Origin: Geminicoccaceae bacterium
Lineage (GTDB): Bacteria; Pseudomonadota; Alphaproteobacteria; Geminicoccales; Geminicoccaceae
Assembly: GCA_020446285.1 (NCBI GenBank)
Contig: JAGREZ010000073.1
Span: 3,136-15,367, forward strand
Direction of reading: 5' to 3'
DNA: 12,232 nt
Shown here: positions 1-7,285 of the stretch, one piece after another
How the letters are laid out: every line of letters starts with the position of its first letter
How positions within the stretch are numbered: position 1 is the first letter of the stretch
Made by a program: the position numbers and the translations under genes
Notes under the pieces: generated by a model
The model's database searches: none
Told to the model about the DNA's origin: nothing
Seen by the model: the letters and a program-made list of their open reading frames with translations, nothing else

Positions 1-2681
1 GCCGCCGCCTGTTCGAGATAGGAAAGCGCACGTTCCTTGTCACCGTCACGCGCGAAGGCCGTCGCCTGCAACCTGCGGAACGACGCTTCATTCTCCGGCG
101 CAAGCGGCAACCTGTCGAGATGATCGAGCAGCACGAACGCCGGATCGGCCCTCCCCCGGTCGAGACTGGAACGGACGAGATCCGTTCCGAGTTCGATCTG
201 CATCGGCGCACCATACGTTGCGAGTACCGAAAGCAATGCCTTTTCGTCGATGGTCCGATCGACCGGTCGGCCGTCGCGAATATCGAGCACGGTCTTCCAC
301 AAGGCGACTTCGTCATCACCTGCCAGCGCCTCTGCCAGTACCCCGTCCCCAAGCCCCTTTCGCGCTTCCTCCAGGCGTCCGCTCTCGATGTTCCCCACGG
401 CCTCGAGAGCCGCGAGTGCCATTTCGGCGCCCGAACGGGCATTCTCGTCGATCGCGGGAAGAAGTGCGCGGGCGAGAGCGACATGGCTCAACGCCTCGCG
501 GCCGAAACCATACGCCAGATTCAGCCTTGCGAGGGCGACATGCGCCATGAACCGCCGATCCGCCCGGTCGTCGCCGATTCCGGGCATGATCGTCTGCTTC
601 TGCTGCCAGTAGGTCGACGGCATCGTGACGTCGACGGATGCGAGCCCGAGAAGATTGCCGGGGCCGAATGTCAGCTCCGCATCGACTGCCGCATCCCGAT
701 GGCTGGTTGTGGTGCCGTTTTCGCGGGCATCGATCCTGTGTCCATCGCCGGTGTCCGCACCGCCGCCATGCGTTCCGGTCCCGGTATGGGACGCCGCGGC
801 ATCGTCATGAACACCGGTCGCACGCCCGGCGCCGGTTGCATGGCCCGATACTCCCTCTGACAGGTCAGCATGTGCCGGATCATCCGGCATCGTCGCCGCA
901 TGACCGGTTCCATCCACATGCGACTGTAAACCGCCCGGCTGCCAGTTACCAAGATTGAGGCCTTCCGCGCGATCCAGCAGCACGCCGCGTTCGAACACCG
1001 TTGCCTGCAGGTCCGGACTTTTCATCCGCCAGGCCGCACCCTGAATCGCCGGAATGAAGGACAGGTTGACCAAATCGACCGCCCGCGCCATGGCCATGCC
1101 GGGATTGCCGTAGAACGCTATCCCGATCCTGTCGCCGACGACCGGATCGCCGAGCGTGACCGCCCCTTCGGCCTGTTCGAGGAGAAGGCCCGGTTCCGGT
1201 CCGGTCCGCACGAGTCCGGGTTCCTCGGTCATCTGGCCGCCACTGGCGAACAGGACATGCCAGGCCGCTCCCTCCCGAACCACCCGAGGTGCCACGCGGC
1301 CGCTCAGGGCAAAGCGGAAAACCGTTGCCTCATCATGCGGTTCCTGTCTGATCGATCGTATGAATCCGCCGGCATATCGCTGCATGGTCTCGCGGTCCGC
1401 GGCGACCTGATCGACCGTGGCGTGGAACGCGACCCACAGATAACCGGCCCGCACGAACACGGCAGCCGGAACGTCCTCGGGCCAGAGGAAGCGCAATTCG
1501 AAACCGCGTTCGCGCGGTGCCGCCACGACCGGCAATCGTGAATATCGCGGAACGGCTTGCGAAAGACCGCGAACCAGCCCGGAGCGGTCGAGTTGTGCCA
1601 GATCGGGCGGCGGTGATCGTCGGGGCGCCATCGGCGAACCCGAAGCTTCGGCAGCCGCGTCGTGCCCATGATCGCGGTCACCGCCATCCCCGGCGAACGC
1701 TTCGGGATGCGCCGGACCATGGCCTGCGTCTCCACCCTGATCCGCCCCGGCGTGATCCGCTTCTCCATGAGCCATGCCGGAATGGCCGGCGGCTTCATGC
1801 GCAGAATCGCTTCGTCCTCCGGTAACCTGCGCAACATGACCGGCATCCGCCCGCACCGTGTCGCCCTGACCTGTGGCTCCGGATATGGCCGGCCTCGGTT
1901 TCGGGACGAGACCGGCTGCGTTGCCCCTTGCCTGTGTCTGCCCCTGCGGCGAGGATACATTGCGGTGTACGGCAGTCGCGGTGTCACCGTCACCGGATCC
2001 CGGAATATCGATCACGAGCTTGTTGCCGTCGATAGTCATCGTCCGGACATCCACCGCGCGAGCCAGGTTCACGAGCAGCGTTTCCCCCACCGCGCGCGCA
2101 TCGGCAACGAATGCGGGATGGCGCGCCAGTCTTGCGATGTCGCGTTCCGGCAGGCGACCCGGGAGCGAGATCCGCACATGGCCGTGATCGGAGCTGACCC
2201 GGCCCTGCCCCGGCATCACAGGTTCGATCACCACACGAAGGAAGGTCGGATGCTCGCCCAGCCGCATCGACAGATCGCCGACGGATGAAGGCGGCGCAAC
2301 CGGCATCGGGGCGGGTGAAGCACGGGCTCCGCCATTCGTGAAGTCAATCGCCAGCACCCGATCGTCCACGATCATGGCACGCGCGTCGAATCCGGGTTCA
2401 AGACCGATCTGCAGGACTCTCTGGTCGCGGGAAAGGCTTGCCGTGGCGACGATGCCGCCGAGATCGGACCAGCGGTTCATGATCGAGAGCGGCATCGCCT
2501 CGCTTGCCTGAAGGGTCAGTTCACCCGGCAGCGCCTGCCATTTCGCATCGACAGGAACCGGCCACTCGATTGCAAGGCGGGTATGGGATGCGTGCTTCGC
2601 GATCCGGACGACGGGTTCCGCGGCGAATGCGCAGGTAACCCACGCCACGAGCAACAGCAGTACCGCACCAAGACGCATCAT
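1..2681 (-). CDS. Large secreted protein with His-rich linkers and TPR-like C-terminal part (partial, 3' end outside window)
   Basis: An open minus-strand frame of 893 codons runs without a stop from ATG 2681 to the window edge, so the C-terminus is missing. The N-terminus MMRLGAVLLLLVAWVTCAFA, followed by AEPVV, is a good Sec signal peptide, so the protein should be periplasmic or outer-membrane associated. Residues about 25-240 are beta-rich, with repeated patterns such as VLQIGLEPGFDARAMIVDD and FLRVVIEPVMPG that resemble AMIN-type beta domains (inference). Two low-complexity linkers rich in His, Gly, Asp and Ala lie at about residues 268-354 and 578-668 and flank another beta-rich block. 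From about residue 690 onward the chain is helical and TPR-like (for example ALARLNLAYGFGREALSHVA). It is the last visible gene of the cheY-cheZ-motB-like unit, 61 bp after the preceding stop. In-frame ATGs at 2738 and 2720 are alternative starts, but would give a long charged N-region. By position and export it may be a functional counterpart of rhizobial MotC, a periplasmic MotB partner; sequence homology to MotC is not shown. Confidence 0.8.
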   Translation of the reverse strand, partial: MMRLGAVLLLLVAWVTCAFAAEPVVRIAKHASHTRLAIEWPVPVDAKWQALPGELTLQASEAMPLSIMNRWSDLGGIVATASLSRDQRVLQIGLEPGFDARAMIVDDRVLAIDFTNGGARASPAPMPVAPPSSVGDLSMRLGEHPTFLRVVIEPVMPGQGRVSSDHGHVRISLPGRLPERDIARLARHPAFVADARAVGETLLVNLARAVDVRTMTIDGNKLVIDIPGSGDGDTATAVHRNVSSPQGQTQARGNAAGLVPKPRPAISGATGQGDTVRADAGHVAQVTGGRSDSAHEAAGHSGMAHGEADHAGADQGGDAGHGPAHPEAFAGDGGDRDHGHDAAAEASGSPMAPRRSPPPDLAQLDRSGLVRGLSQAVPRYSRLPVVAAPRERGFELRFLWPEDVPAAVFVRAGYLWVAFHATVDQVAADRETMQRYAGGFIRSIRQEPHDEATVFRFALSGRVAPRVVREGAAWHVLFASGGQMTEEPGLVRTGPEPGLLLEQAEGAVTLGDPVVGDRIGIAFYGNPGMAMARAVDLVNLSFIPAIQGAAWRMKSPDLQATVFERGVLLDRAEGLNLGNWQPGGLQSHVDGTGHAATMPDDPAHADLSEGVSGHATGAGRATGVHDDAAASHTGTGTHGGGADTGDGHRIDARENGTTTSHRDAAVDAELTFGPGNLLGLASVDVTMPSTYWQQKQTIMPGIGDDRADRRFMAHVALARLNLAYGFGREALSHVALARALLPAIDENARSGAEMALAALEAVGNIESGRLEEARKGLGDGVLAEALAGDDEVALWKTVLDIRDGRPVDRTIDEKALLSVLATYGAPMQIELGTDLVRSSLDRGRADPAFVLLDHLDRLPLAPENEASFRRLQATAFARDGDKERALSYLEQAA

Positions 2682-2742
2682 CGCCGGCGACCGGCCGTTG
2701 GCCTCACATTGCGGTGACATGCGATGATGCAGGAGCATGTCT

Positions 2743-3348
2743 CTATTTCCGCTCCAGGCGGAAACCGATCGCATCGGAATGCCCGCGTTCATTGTCATCG
2801 ATCACGACGATATCCAATGGATCAGCGAGCGCCGCCGCGGCGAGCACGGCCTCGCCTCTCGCCAGAGCCCGAGCCATGTCATCCTCGCGTCCCCTCGGTA
2901 CGAGAATGGCGACCGTTCGCCCGGTGGACCGCGCCGAGGAGAGGATCATCCCGGTCGCCATCACGGCTTGCGCATCGAGCGACCAGACGTCACCGGTGAA
3001 ATGCGCCAGCCCGTCGAGGAGGATGTCCATGCCGCGCGACGTCGGTTCGAACCGCATATCGAGGCTCTTCAGCCGTTCACCGAGAACCGTCGAAAGATAG
3101 ACATCACCGGGGTGAAGACCGTTCTTCCGGGGGTCGGCGGCATGTTCGGGATCCGGGAACAGTTCGACACCGGTATCGAACGTGACCGCAGTTTCGAGGG
3201 TCTGGCTTGTCGATTCGCGCTCGTCCTCGCGAATGACCAGCATCGAAAAGGTCAGGACGAAAAAGGCGAGAATGAGTGCGGCGAGATCGGTGAAGGTTGC
3301 AAGCCAGGCATTGCTGCTCACGGCATTGCGGCGCACGGTACGGATCAT
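2743..3348 (-). CDS. MotB-like flagellar stator/OmpA-family protein retaining the channel Asp
   Basis: This 201-aa protein has one N-terminal membrane helix at about residues 15-37. The pattern AWLATFTDLAALILAFFVL matches the MotB transmembrane segment, with D21 at the position of the proton-binding Asp (D32 in E. coli MotB). The remaining ~160 residues would be periplasmic. They show a divergent OmpA/MotB-like pattern: a strand with MDILLDGLAHFTG, a helix with VMATGMILSSA, then RTVAILVP and an Ala-rich helix. The peptidoglycan-binding G-H-T-D style motif is not recognisable, and the protein is much shorter than classical MotB (about 300 aa). Its ATG overlaps the stop of the upstream motB-like gene (ATGA, 3345-3348), so translation is probably coupled and the two products may act together. 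No motA is visible. It could be a real stator subunit or a motor accessory protein. Confidence 0.75.
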   Translation of the reverse strand: MIRTVRRNAVSSNAWLATFTDLAALILAFFVLTFSMLVIREDERESTSQTLETAVTFDTGVELFPDPEHAADPRKNGLHPGDVYLSTVLGERLKSLDMRFEPTSRGMDILLDGLAHFTGDVWSLDAQAVMATGMILSSARSTGRTVAILVPRGREDDMARALARGEAVLAAAALADPLDIVVIDDNERGHSDAIGFRLERK

Positions 3349-4067
3349 CGCGATGATCCCGCCGTATCGATCTCGAAGACCCAGCGATACCGGGGCGCAT
3401 CGCGAAGGCCGAATGCCAGCGCCGCATCGGGGGCACCGAGATCGAGCATCTTCCCGCGCAGGATCTCCAGCCTTGCAAGGGCATTGCGTCGATCCGACGA
3501 ACGGAGACCGTCGCGGGGTCCTTCGAGCAGGAGGGTTGCGCGGGCAGCACTTCCGGAACTCCGGTCGGCAAGACTTTGCGCAAGCCTTCCCAGCATGAGC
3601 AGGCGATCCTTGCGCAGGATCGCTCTCGGCTCCTCGAACAGCGCCTCCGGCTCGAGGAACACGCGGAAGGCTTCGGCATCGACCGTTTGCGACGCCAGAC
3701 TGAGGGCGAGGGAACGGCGAAGATCCGCCCTCCTTTCCGCCGCCGTGGCCTGCATGTCCGAACCGGCATTGATTTCCGTGTGACCAAGAACGGACGGCAA
3801 CCGGAAGCTCGGATTGAAGGTTCCCTCGATCGAACGAAGAACCTGTTCGGCACGTTCCACCTCGACTTCGGATCTCGAAACCAGCAGAGCGAAGAACGCG
3901 ATCAGCAAGAGCAGCACGCTCAAGAAGAGCTGTTGATGCGAATCGGCCGCCGAAACGGCAGTGCCGCGCGCGCCCCGCCCGATCTGCGCGTGGATCGGCT
4001 CCGGGGTCAGGGTGCGGGGTGGAGCTTCCCCTTGCGGGGCTTCCCGGGTGTCAACCGGCGTCTGCAT
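3345..4067 (-). CDS. MotB/OmpA-like membrane protein lacking the channel Asp
   Basis: From ATG 4067 this is 240 aa: a Pro-rich cytoplasmic N-terminus (about residues 1-44), one membrane helix at about 46-64 (QLFLSVLLLLIAFFALLVS), and a periplasmic part. Aligned on the shared AFF of the helix, S50 falls where the downstream paralogue has its channel Asp, so this protein should not carry protons itself. The C-terminal half has an OmpA/MotB-like layout: LLMLGRLAQSLAD, ATLLLEGPRDG (in place of a G-H-T-D strand), RNALARLEILRGKMLDLGAP. A GTG at 4148 extends the frame by 27 residues and has an upstream GAGGGG, but the added segment looks like leader sequence, so I prefer ATG 4067 (weak GAGAG before it). 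The gene follows cheZ and overlaps the next motB-like gene by 4 bp. Probable role: partner of the second MotB-like protein at the flagellar motor (inference). Confidence 0.75.
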   Translation of the reverse strand: MQTPVDTREAPQGEAPPRTLTPEPIHAQIGRGARGTAVSAADSHQQLFLSVLLLLIAFFALLVSRSEVEVERAEQVLRSIEGTFNPSFRLPSVLGHTEINAGSDMQATAAERRADLRRSLALSLASQTVDAEAFRVFLEPEALFEEPRAILRKDRLLMLGRLAQSLADRSSGSAARATLLLEGPRDGLRSSDRRNALARLEILRGKMLDLGAPDAALAFGLRDAPRYRWVFEIDTAGSSR

Positions 4068-4186
4068 GGTCTCTCGTGCCCGAAGTTCGGCCCATCCGGC
4101 ATTCCTTGTCAGGATTCGTCCCGCTCGGTGGCAACCGGTCTTTTCCACATATGCGCCCCTCGCGGGCCCGGGCTTTCGGCCTGTCG

Positions 4187-4200
4187 TCCGGCAAACCGGA
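4187..4200. other. Small hairpin between cheZ and the first motB-like gene
   Basis: TCCGGCAAACCGGA forms a 5-bp stem with a 4-nt loop just after the cheZ stop. No T-run follows it in the reading direction of the operon, so it is not a typical intrinsic terminator. It might protect or process the mRNA between cheZ and the motB-like genes. Confidence 0.35.
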
Positions 4201-4203
4201 TAC

Positions 4204-4866
4204 TCACATGTCGAAACTGGCGAACAGGGCGTCGATGTCCTTCTGCGTGTTGGCCGTGGCCGGCGCCTGCGGACCGTTCAGCAGCTTTTCATCCTCGCTT
4301 CGCCTGTCTGTCGTGCGGCGGTCCTGCAATTCCGCATTCCCGTCGACGCGATGACCGAACGCACGCAGCAGGAGATCGACGCGCGTTTCGATATTCTGGA
4401 GAGTGGTAACGATCTTGGTGATCCGCTGGCCGGTCAGGTCCTGGAAGTTGCAGGCCTCGTAGATCTTCGTGACAGCCTCTTCCAGCTTCCTTCCCGCCGG
4501 CGGGTCGACCGCCGGAATGACCGCCTCGACCGCTTCGCACGCATCGAGAATGGTACCGGTGGCTTCCTCGAGATGGATGCCGATGGCATCGAGCTCGATG
4601 CTGGCGATGGGGATCTGCTCGTTGGAGATCTCCTCCGGCCGGATCTCGCTGATCTCCTTCTTGGCCTGGTAGATGTAGCGGGCCAGCGCCTCGAGTTCAC
4701 CATAGACCCTCAGATCCTGCGACGTCAGATCGCCATGCAACGATCCGATCAGGGCCTGCACGATGCTGCCGATCTCGTCGAGGGAAACCGTGTCGCCGTG
4801 CAGCCGCTTGAGCGCTGCGACGCGTTCGACGAGTTCATCCGTCCCTTGTTCGGGTTTCACGCTCAT
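4204..4866 (-). CDS. cheZ: CheZ, CheY-P phosphatase
   Basis: CheZ speeds dephosphorylation of CheY~P and so ends the tumble or turn signal at the flagellar switch. The call rests on the motif NFQDLTGQRITKIV: counted from ATG 4866, D143 and Q147 fall at the same numbers as the catalytic residues of E. coli CheZ. That agreement also supports this start over the upstream in-frame ATG at 4947, which would overlap cheY. A long helical hairpin (about residues 55-175) fits the four-helix-bundle dimer. The C-terminus DIDALFASFDM is the acidic-hydrophobic tail helix that binds CheY, reached through a polar linker (about 180-208). Length is 220 aa against 214 in E. coli. The gene begins 31 bp after the cheY stop, with AGG close upstream, and both are surely co-transcribed. 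CheZ is patchy in alphaproteobacteria, many of which use phosphate-sink CheYs instead. Confidence 0.93.
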   Translation of the reverse strand: MSVKPEQGTDELVERVAALKRLHGDTVSLDEIGSIVQALIGSLHGDLTSQDLRVYGELEALARYIYQAKKEISEIRPEEISNEQIPIASIELDAIGIHLEEATGTILDACEAVEAVIPAVDPPAGRKLEEAVTKIYEACNFQDLTGQRITKIVTTLQNIETRVDLLLRAFGHRVDGNAELQDRRTTDRRSEDEKLLNGPQAPATANTQKDIDALFASFDM

Positions 4867-4897
4867 TGCCTGAATTCCAAGACCGTTCTCCTTTTCT

Positions 4898-5284
4898 TCA
4901 GAACGGCCCGAGCACGCTTGCGATCTTGCCCTTGAGCGTCTCGGCATTGAACGGTTTGACGATGTAGTTGTTCACGCCCGCTTCCTTGGCGGCGATCACG
5001 TTTTCGGTCTTGCTTTCCGCCGTGACCATGATGAAGGGCGTCGCCTTCAGACTGTCGTCGGCACGCACCTGACGGAGCAGGTCGAGACCGGTCATTGGCT
5101 GCATGTTCCAGTCGGAGATGACGAGACCGTACTGCTTTTCCTTCATCCTGGCGAAGGCCATGGAACCGTCCGTGGCTTCGTCGATGTTCTGGAAGTTGAG
5201 CTGCTTGAGGAGATTTCGGACAATACGCAGCATCGTCTTGTAGTCATCGACGATGAGGATCGGCATGTTCTTGTCGACCGCCAT
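4898..5284 (-). CDS. cheY: CheY, chemotaxis response regulator
   Basis: A single receiver domain of 128 aa with no output domain. All receiver hallmarks are present: acidic pair D13/D14 (ILIVDDYKTM), phospho-acceptor D58 (VISDWNMQPMTG), T88 (MVTAES), Y107 and K110 (NYIVKPF). The DWNMP-like segment and the YIVKPF ending are typical of flagellar CheY rather than of gene regulators. When phosphorylated it would bind FliM at the motor switch. ATG 5284 is chosen because GGGAG lies 9 nt upstream and the protein then has the standard CheY length; an in-frame start at 5380 would add 32 residues of unlikely sequence. It is the first gene of the leftward motility unit, with a CtrA-type box about 118 bp upstream. 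No CheA, CheW, CheR or CheB lies nearby, so the signal must come from elsewhere. Confidence 0.95.
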   Translation of the reverse strand: MAVDKNMPILIVDDYKTMLRIVRNLLKQLNFQNIDEATDGSMAFARMKEKQYGLVISDWNMQPMTGLDLLRQVRADDSLKATPFIMVTAESKTENVIAAKEAGVNNYIVKPFNAETLKGKIASVLGPF

Positions 5285-5401
5285 GAATTCGGGCTCCCGA
5301 GACCGAGTTTGAGTGTGAATGCGCGGCGGGAGATCGTTCGCGGACCATTCGCGCCCGTGAGAGATCACTTCCCTCGGCACGGAAAAGGTAAGGCGAAACC
5401 G

Positions 5402-5417
5402 TTAATTGCCGGTTAAC
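5402..5417. promoter_or_regulatory. CtrA-type box upstream of cheY
   Basis: TTAATTGCCGGTTAAC is a perfect TTAA-N7-TTAAC, the full CtrA recognition sequence. It lies about 118 bp upstream of the cheY start, in an intergenic region read leftwards into the motility genes. CtrA activates flagellar and chemotaxis genes in many alphaproteobacteria, so this is likely the operon's control site. The assignment rests on sequence match only. Confidence 0.7.
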
Positions 5418-5545
5418 AGGCGGCCATCGGACCGAACGCGCATGCAGGTTGCATAACCGTCCGTCCGGTCACACTTCAAACGCCAGTCGGGCGGCGTGCG
5501 TGACGCGGGCCCGCGACAGGGCAGGCCCGCTGAAAATCGGGAGAG

Positions 5546-5574
5546 AAAAACCGCCCGCATCCCGTGAAAGCGGG
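5546..5574 (-). terminator. Probable rho-independent terminator of the sugar transferase gene
   Basis: Read on the minus strand, CCCGC (5574-5570) pairs with GCGGG (5558-5554) and is followed after CGG by five Ts (5550-5546). It sits 30 bp beyond the transferase stop. The stem is only 5 bp with an 11-nt loop, so strength is uncertain. Confidence 0.5.
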
Positions 5575-5603
5575 TCGAAGGTGGCGGACGGCGTCCTGTC
5601 CGG

Positions 5604-7076
5604 TCAGTAGGCGCCGACCTTGGCCGGAACGACGAGGACGGTCTTGAACAGGATGAGAATATCGTACCAGAGCGTCCAGTTGCGAACGTACCAGGTATCG
5701 AGACTGACGCGTCGCTCATAGTCCAGATCGCTGCGGCCGCTGATCTGCCACAGACCGGTCAGTCCCGGGCGAACCTCGAGATAATAGACCTTTGCGTCGC
5801 CATAGCGCTCGAGCTCGTCGGGAACCACCGGGCGGGGACCGACGAGGCTCATGTCGCCGCGCAGCACGTTGAAGAGCTGCGGCAGTTCATCGAGGCTGCT
5901 CTTGCGCAGGAAATGCCCGAACGCGGTGATCCTCGGATCCTTCTTGAGCTTGTAGGTTTCCTGCCATTCACGCCGCGCATCCTCGTCCTCGGCGAGAAGA
6001 CGCGCCAGGACTTCGGCGGAATTGGGGACCATGGAACGGAATTTCAGGCACTGGAAGAGCTGGCCACCCCGGCCGACACGGGTATGGGCGAAGAAGACCG
6101 GCCCGCCGGACCAGCCCACCGCAATCGCGAGGATGACCATCACCGGCGCAAGGAAAACGACGAGCGCGCTGGCGGCGACGATATCGAACAGCCGCTTGAG
6201 AACCTGCGACCACGGCCGGGCCAGATTGTTGGAAATCCGCAGCGAGAGAATGTCGTAGGAGAAGAAGTGCGACGTTCGCGCATTGTTGATGGGCAGGCCG
6301 CGCACCGGCGAGATGATGTCGATATCACCATGATAGAGTGACAGCTTCTCGAGCAGGCTTTCCTGCTGCGGCAACTGGTCGAGTTCGAGCGCGACGACGA
6401 CATGGGTCCTGTCGAAGAGCGCAGGCAGCATCATCGTCGATTCGTCGAGCGGACGCACGGGAATGGTCCGTCCGGCGATGTCCATTTCGGTCCAGCCGGA
6501 ACCGGGCACCGCGTCCGGCTCGACGAGCGTCACGACATCGTAACCGAAATGGGCGTTCTGGCTGTAGGCCTCGGCAGTCTCGCGGGCCAGCGGTCCGGTG
6601 CCGATGATTACCGTCGGCTGTTTCCAGCGGGTGAGTGTGAACCGCTTGACGAGGAGGCGCGCGAACGGGACCACGATCGCCACGAGCATCCAGCCGGTCA
6701 TGACCCACAGGCGGGAGAAGTTGATCTTGGCAAGGTAGAGAAGCGCGGCATCGAGCAGCAGCGCCACGAGTGCCAGCGCCGCGATATCACCGACTTCCTG
6801 CCAGAACTGCCGCCGTCGGCTGTAATGTCCGAGCTGCTGGAACGCGACGATGCAGCCGCCGATCAGCAGCAGGAGAATGGCACCGCGAACATCCGTGAAA
6901 TTGTCGAAGGACGCGTTGATGAGGCCGGCCATCGAGATGCAGGCGATCATCGTCAGGACGTCGGCGATCGGAAGGAAGAGCGAAGGAAGGGGCGAGCGGC
7001 TTTTCCGTCGGGATTGCGCAGCCTTGATCTGTCCTGCCAGCATTGACGCGTTGCTTCCCTTGAAAGCTGTCGACAC
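5604..7076 (-). CDS. Polyprenyl-phosphate sugar-1-phosphate transferase (WbaP/RfbP-like)
   Basis: An initiating glycosyltransferase of the inner membrane: it moves a hexose-1-phosphate from a nucleotide sugar to undecaprenyl phosphate, the first step of exopolysaccharide, capsule or O-antigen synthesis. From GTG 7076 it is 490 aa. Four N-terminal membrane helices lie at about 31-53, 63-82, 98-116 and 123-143. A Rossmann-like domain follows ([17 protein letters not shown], from about 155), then a fifth hydrophobic segment (about 294-321) and the catalytic domain. Visible catalytic-domain motifs are [42 protein letters not shown] (with the D396-E397 dyad), GPRPVVPDE and [15 protein letters not shown]. 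The C-terminus KVGAY is typical of this family. GTG 7076 is preferred because AAGGAGG lies 10 nt upstream; a frame start at 7163 would place that site inside the gene. The sugar (galactose or glucose) cannot be read from sequence. No other polysaccharide genes except the O-acyltransferase at 9660 are near, so it appears to be an orphan. Confidence 0.92.
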   Translation of the reverse strand: MSTAFKGSNASMLAGQIKAAQSRRKSRSPLPSLFLPIADVLTMIACISMAGLINASFDNFTDVRGAILLLLIGGCIVAFQQLGHYSRRRQFWQEVGDIAALALVALLLDAALLYLAKINFSRLWVMTGWMLVAIVVPFARLLVKRFTLTRWKQPTVIIGTGPLARETAEAYSQNAHFGYDVVTLVEPDAVPGSGWTEMDIAGRTIPVRPLDESTMMLPALFDRTHVVVALELDQLPQQESLLEKLSLYHGDIDIISPVRGLPINNARTSHFFSYDILSLRISNNLARPWSQVLKRLFDIVAASALVVFLAPVMVILAIAVGWSGGPVFFAHTRVGRGGQLFQCLKFRSMVPNSAEVLARLLAEDEDARREWQETYKLKKDPRITAFGHFLRKSSLDELPQLFNVLRGDMSLVGPRPVVPDELERYGDAKVYYLEVRPGLTGLWQISGRSDLDYERRVSLDTWYVRNWTLWYDILILFKTVLVVPAKVGAY

Positions 7077-7086
7077 GGCCGCGAGG

Positions 7087-7093
7087 CCTCCTT
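7087..7093 (-). promoter_or_regulatory. Strong ribosome binding site deciding a GTG start
   Basis: AAGGAGG on the minus strand, 10 nt before GTG 7076. It is the best Shine-Dalgarno match in the window and sets the start of the sugar transferase at GTG rather than at the upstream or downstream ATG. Confidence 0.75.
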
Positions 7094-7123
7094 CACTGAA
7101 TACACGACCAATACGCGACCCGC

Positions 7124-7139
7124 TGTGATCGCCGTCACA
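7124..7139. promoter_or_regulatory. CRP/FNR-family operator candidate before the sugar transferase gene
   Basis: TGTGATCGCCGTCACA has the exact TGTGA-N6-TCACA core of cAMP-CRP sites. It lies 47 bp upstream of the GTG start of the transferase, close enough to overlap its promoter or leader. Any CRP-family regulator could use it; the match alone does not say whether it activates or represses. Confidence 0.5.
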
Positions 7140-7285
7140 CGCACCGGCACACACGGACAGCACCGGTCAGGGAGCCTTCGGGCGTCCCGGGATGCGCTTT
7201 TGACTATCCCTAATCGCGCGCCGGCCGTTCGGCAACGCCGCTCTTAACCATGAATGCCTTACTGTACGATCACGATGCAGCCCGG

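Larger units (their letters stand above)
5285..5603. other. Intergenic region between cheY and the sugar transferase gene
   Basis: About 320 bp without a convincing gene. From right to left it holds a likely terminator of the sugar transferase gene (5546-5574), a GC inverted repeat (GCGGGCC 5505-5511 with GGCCCGC 5524-5530), the CtrA-type box (5402-5417) and the cheY leader with its ribosome site (GGGAG). A 105-codon frame at 5402-5719 overlaps the end of the transferase gene and looks like a shadow. Confidence 0.6.

Noticed and set aside
120..860. A 246-codon plus-strand frame opposite the large secreted protein
   Set aside because: The minus-strand frame stays open for 893 codons with a signal peptide and repeat structure; this one looks like its complement.
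2737..3783. A 348-codon plus-strand frame opposite the two MotB-like genes
   Set aside because: The minus-strand proteins have clear membrane helices and MotB-like motifs and overlap by ATGA; the plus-strand product is low-complexity Arg/Ser-rich in its second half.
5505..5530. GCGGGCC/GGCCCGC inverted repeat as a terminator
   Set aside because: No T-run follows on the minus strand and no plus-strand gene precedes it; a better terminator lies at 5546-5574.
7243..7260. TTAACC followed by CTTA upstream of the sugar transferase as a third CtrA box
   Set aside because: Spacing is 10 nt rather than 7 and the second half-site is incomplete, so it is at most a half-site.
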